From Aphanomyces cochlioides (taxonomy: Eukaryota > Oomycota > Saprolegniomycetes > Saprolegniales > Verrucalvaceae): DNA of 64,000 nt. The position numbers were made by a program, and so were the translations under genes. Each line of letters starts with the position of its first letter. Position 1 is the first letter of the stretch. Below the pieces are notes generated by a model that worked only from the letters and a program-made list of their open reading frames with translations, was not told the origin of the DNA and searched no databases. The stretch spans positions 1 to 64,000 of the forward strand of contig JAHQRK010000049.1 in the NCBI GenBank assembly GCA_019828595.1, written 5' to 3'. This document shows positions 61,492 to 64,000 of the stretch, in pieces.

Positions 61492-63639
61492 GAACGACAG
61501 ACGTTACTTATGGAAATGTCCTGATACCATACGGTAAATTAGTAACTTGAAATTTGTATGCCTATACAAACGCTTCGATAAAGCTATAGCTGAACACCTT
61601 TGGAATTGAACAAGTATCCCACTCCACCGCGCGTTGTTCAAACAAACAGGTTTATCTGTACCAGTATCAATAAGTACCCTGATAATATCAGTGTTGAGTG
61701 TCATATAATATGACACTCAAGCTTTCCGTCAGGACATTCTGTGACTCGTCGTAATTTATTTATTTTTAGATTCACTCACTGTCGTCCATATACTCAAATT
61801 CATACATTCAAGAACCTGCGAATATTTATTTATTAACAAGAACAATAGTAAAAAATAATGTGTTTATAGAGGTAATATCACTTTATAAAGGAACATAAGT
61901 GTCGAGAGGCAATATCCAAAATGCATTCTCTATCATTCAATTGAGTCCAAAATGTCTTCTCTATGGAGTCAAAATATTTAGATGCTCCATAGATTCAAGA
62001 ACAGCGTCGAAGTTAGCATTCGTCGCTTTTGACGATAGCATTTCTTGAAAATTGTTGATGTCATCAGCAGGGAGGAGCTTTGTCTTCTCAATCCATTTGG
62101 AATCATTATTGACTATGGTCTCTCAAATTTTATACGAAGTTGGAAATTAATTATATAGGGCCATTTTATTGGAGAGGTATTTGAATGGATTGTCCAACAC
62201 GGTTTTCGCCTCTCACTCCAACTTATATGCTGTATAATATGATTTTGTTTGGAATATTTATTTTGACAGTACTTAATATTAATAGTATAAACCTTTGAAA
62301 CATAATATTTCCAATCATATTAATAATACCCTGATATAAATTTTGAAAAAATGCATGAGGCCGGGGACTACTGTACTTGAAGTTTGTATGAGTGACACCC
62401 TCAGGGTGTTTGGATCACCTTATGGGTGCAACATATGAGAGCCCACGATACAAAATCGGTCTTCCTCTATAAATTTATTCTCGAGATAATTGACTTCATC
62501 AAAGTTTTTACCTTTTGAAAACTTATATTGTTTTTTCGAGCCAAAATTCGAATTTAAGATCGATTCGAAACACACGCGAAATCAATTTGTTTTCATTTTA
62601 TCCCGAATATCCGGTAAATGTTGACAAAAACGACGAAAGATTCCACCATCCGCTCATGCAAACGATCATGATCGCTGATGTCGTCGAGCTCAATCATGCA
62701 GCTCTCTCCATCGTGCTTCATGCACTTTATATGAATTAAAACAAGAATGTCTCCAAGCTGCGACTTGACGACCTCATTCACCAGGATCTATCGACCATCG
62801 CCAAGTGAATCAAACAATACGAAAGGGAGGCGTTGCGAGCGAGCCCAAAGTCACCACGGGCGAATTCACCATACCAAAGGTCAAAAGCCATGGTTGACAC
62901 ACTACACTGACTGCAACCCGCCATTCCTGGACGAAGTCAAGTTTGCATTTCATCGAGAATTCAAATAGACGTCACTCATGTCAACTTTGTGCTGGTATAT
63001 TCTAGAGCGTCGACGCATTCAAGTGAAAGAAAGCATATCATCCGCCTGGTCAATGAAGTGGCTTCTGTCGACTTGGTCAAATGAGTGTCTTGTTTCTTGA
63101 CAAGGAAGAATCGATGATCTCGAGTAGGTCCTACAGACTACTAATTTTGATTAGTACATACTAAAATCACGGAAAATACACCGAAACACACGCTCAAAAC
63201 ACACATGAATCGATTTGCGATTTCGATTTAATCGCTGCGCGATTCGAATTTCGAACCGAAAGCACAATATTCGAGAAATTGTTCCATAGATGGCATTGTA
63301 TAGGGTGCCCAACTGTTTATCTTAATTTCAATAACTTCCATTGTGACTTTCGATTAAATATTAGTATCAATGCATAGAGCTAAGAATGGTGATTTTTAAG
63401 CATATATAAAACTCAAAATTGAAATTTCCAAAAAGTAGCGCCGACGCCGTTCGCCATCGACAATATCTCCATGAATACTTTGAATTTCGAGACGCATGAT
63501 GGCTCAAAATGTAGTCCTTGGAGTCTTTAACAACCTCATGGTCTTAACTCGAAAGTATCAAAATGGCAATAAGTCTGATTTTGTTTCGTGGGCTCTCATA
63601 TGATGATGTCGAGAGCATGAACGAACGTGGCAGTTGACA
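61492..63639. other. Long AT-rich stretch without a recognised gene
   Basis: A perfect palindrome GAGTGTCATAT/A/ATATGACACTC lies at 61696-61718. Family 2-like MITE remains in minus orientation are suggested at 63165-63275 (AAACACACGCTCAAAACAC, ending AAAGCACAATA). Frames at 62515-62739 and 62593-62781 overlap and are not supported. Confidence 0.35.
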
Positions 63640-64000
63640 ATGTACGGGGCGATGAAGTGTTATTTCCATGGGTGTGACTTGGCCGCCGTCGCCGGGTCTT
63701 GGAAGTGCGCCCACCACAGATATAGAGGCCGGTGTGCAGTTCAGGATTGCCACAATCAAGTGTACCAGAAAACTCTGCGTCCAACACGGCGGGAAGCCCA
63801 AGTGCAAGGTTGAGGGGTGCCAAGTGACCATCCGAGTGGGCGACTATTATTGCTCCAAGCATATCCCGACAGATGCAATCAAGTTTTGCTCCATGGAAGG
63901 CTGTGCGACGCGCGCGCATCTTGGTGGAAAATGCTTTCGCCACGGCGGTGGGAAGAATTGTGTGTTTCCACACTGCACAAAGTATGCACGCATCCGTCAT
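63640..64000 (+). pseudogene. WRKY19-like zinc-repeat gene, frameshifted, runs off the right edge
   Basis: From ATG 63640 (MYGAMKCYFHGCDLAAVAGS) the first repeat (CYFHGC to CAHH) is followed by CAVQDCHNQVYQ. A one-base shift near 63766-63775 moves the rest to another frame, which reads LCVQHGGKPKCKVEGCQVTI, then CSKH, CSMEGC to CFRH and CVFPHC up to the window end. High agreement with 42652-43020 shows a recent duplicate. The C-terminus lies outside the window. Confidence 0.7.

Noticed and set aside
61504..61716. VLIDTGTDKPVCLN on the minus strand as a retroviral protease
   Set aside because: Only a D-T-G triplet with hydrophobic residues fits; no flap motif, no neighbouring Gag or polymerase, and it overlaps a palindrome.
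63596..64000. A 134-codon minus-strand frame at the right edge
   Set aside because: It is antisense to WRKY19-like repeats that read on the plus strand in two frames.
1..64000. CRISPR arrays, rRNA or tRNA genes
   Set aside because: No regular spacer-repeat array, no conserved rRNA segments and no tRNA T-loop with a matching cloverleaf were found by reading both strands; a tRNA scan would be needed to be sure.

Overview
The window looks like a gene-family cluster and transposon-rich region from an oomycete, most likely a saprolegnialean of the Aphanomyces type. Reasons: eukaryotic coding style with very short GT-AG introns (44 and 45 bp in one transposase), five-fold Cys/His repeat proteins of the kind annotated as WRKY19-like in oomycetes, and a mix of Copia, Ty3/Gypsy, PIF/Harbinger, Tc1/mariner and pogo-type remains. 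The assignment is made from protein style alone, without a database search. No rRNA, tRNA or CRISPR was seen.

Region 1-33.3 kb is a cluster of at least thirteen copies, on both strands, of one family of about 450-500 aa proteins. Each has an N-terminal F-box-like helix block beginning near a conserved MKKP/MKKS start, a central conserved block (Trp-Phe-x-Arg-x-Pro, then a Phe-Tyr-x-Ala-Met/Ile-Phe-Asn-Cys motif) and a C-terminal half of leucine-rich, RNI-like repeats. Three copies look intact (1880-3250, 17382-18779, 20129-21619). One is intact apart from a 216 bp MITE (4037-5592). Three are near-intact with single frameshifts (13377-14944, which also carries a 189 bp insertion; 22230-23477; 30099-31443). 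The rest are decayed, truncated or chimeric. Transposons landed inside the genes with readable target-site duplications, so the ancestral reading frame can be traced across each insertion.

Region 23.5-26.5 kb is a nested stack: a TA-flanked MITE, a 2.5 kb element with 26 bp terminal inverted repeats inside it, and a Tc1/mariner-type transposon inside that. Region 31.7-41.9 kb holds a large foldback MITE, a truncated second Harbinger element, two Gypsy-type Gag sequences (one intact, with an arginine/serine-rich segment), a possible Mutator-type MITE and other remains. Region 39-48.5 kb and the right edge carry one intact WRKY19-like zinc-repeat gene and several broken or partial relatives.

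Region 50-61.5 kb is dominated by mobile DNA: deletion derivatives of PIF/Harbinger and pogo elements, and a complete LTR-flanked but coding-defective Copia element (52029-57404) inserted in a decayed Tc1 transposase gene. It also holds a 222 bp near-perfect inverted duplication (58195-58795) and a 1.03 kb TIR element (60233-61261). The likely host genes here are the F-box/LRR-like family, the zinc-repeat gene and a few weak hypotheticals; most other recognisable coding sequence is of transposon origin.
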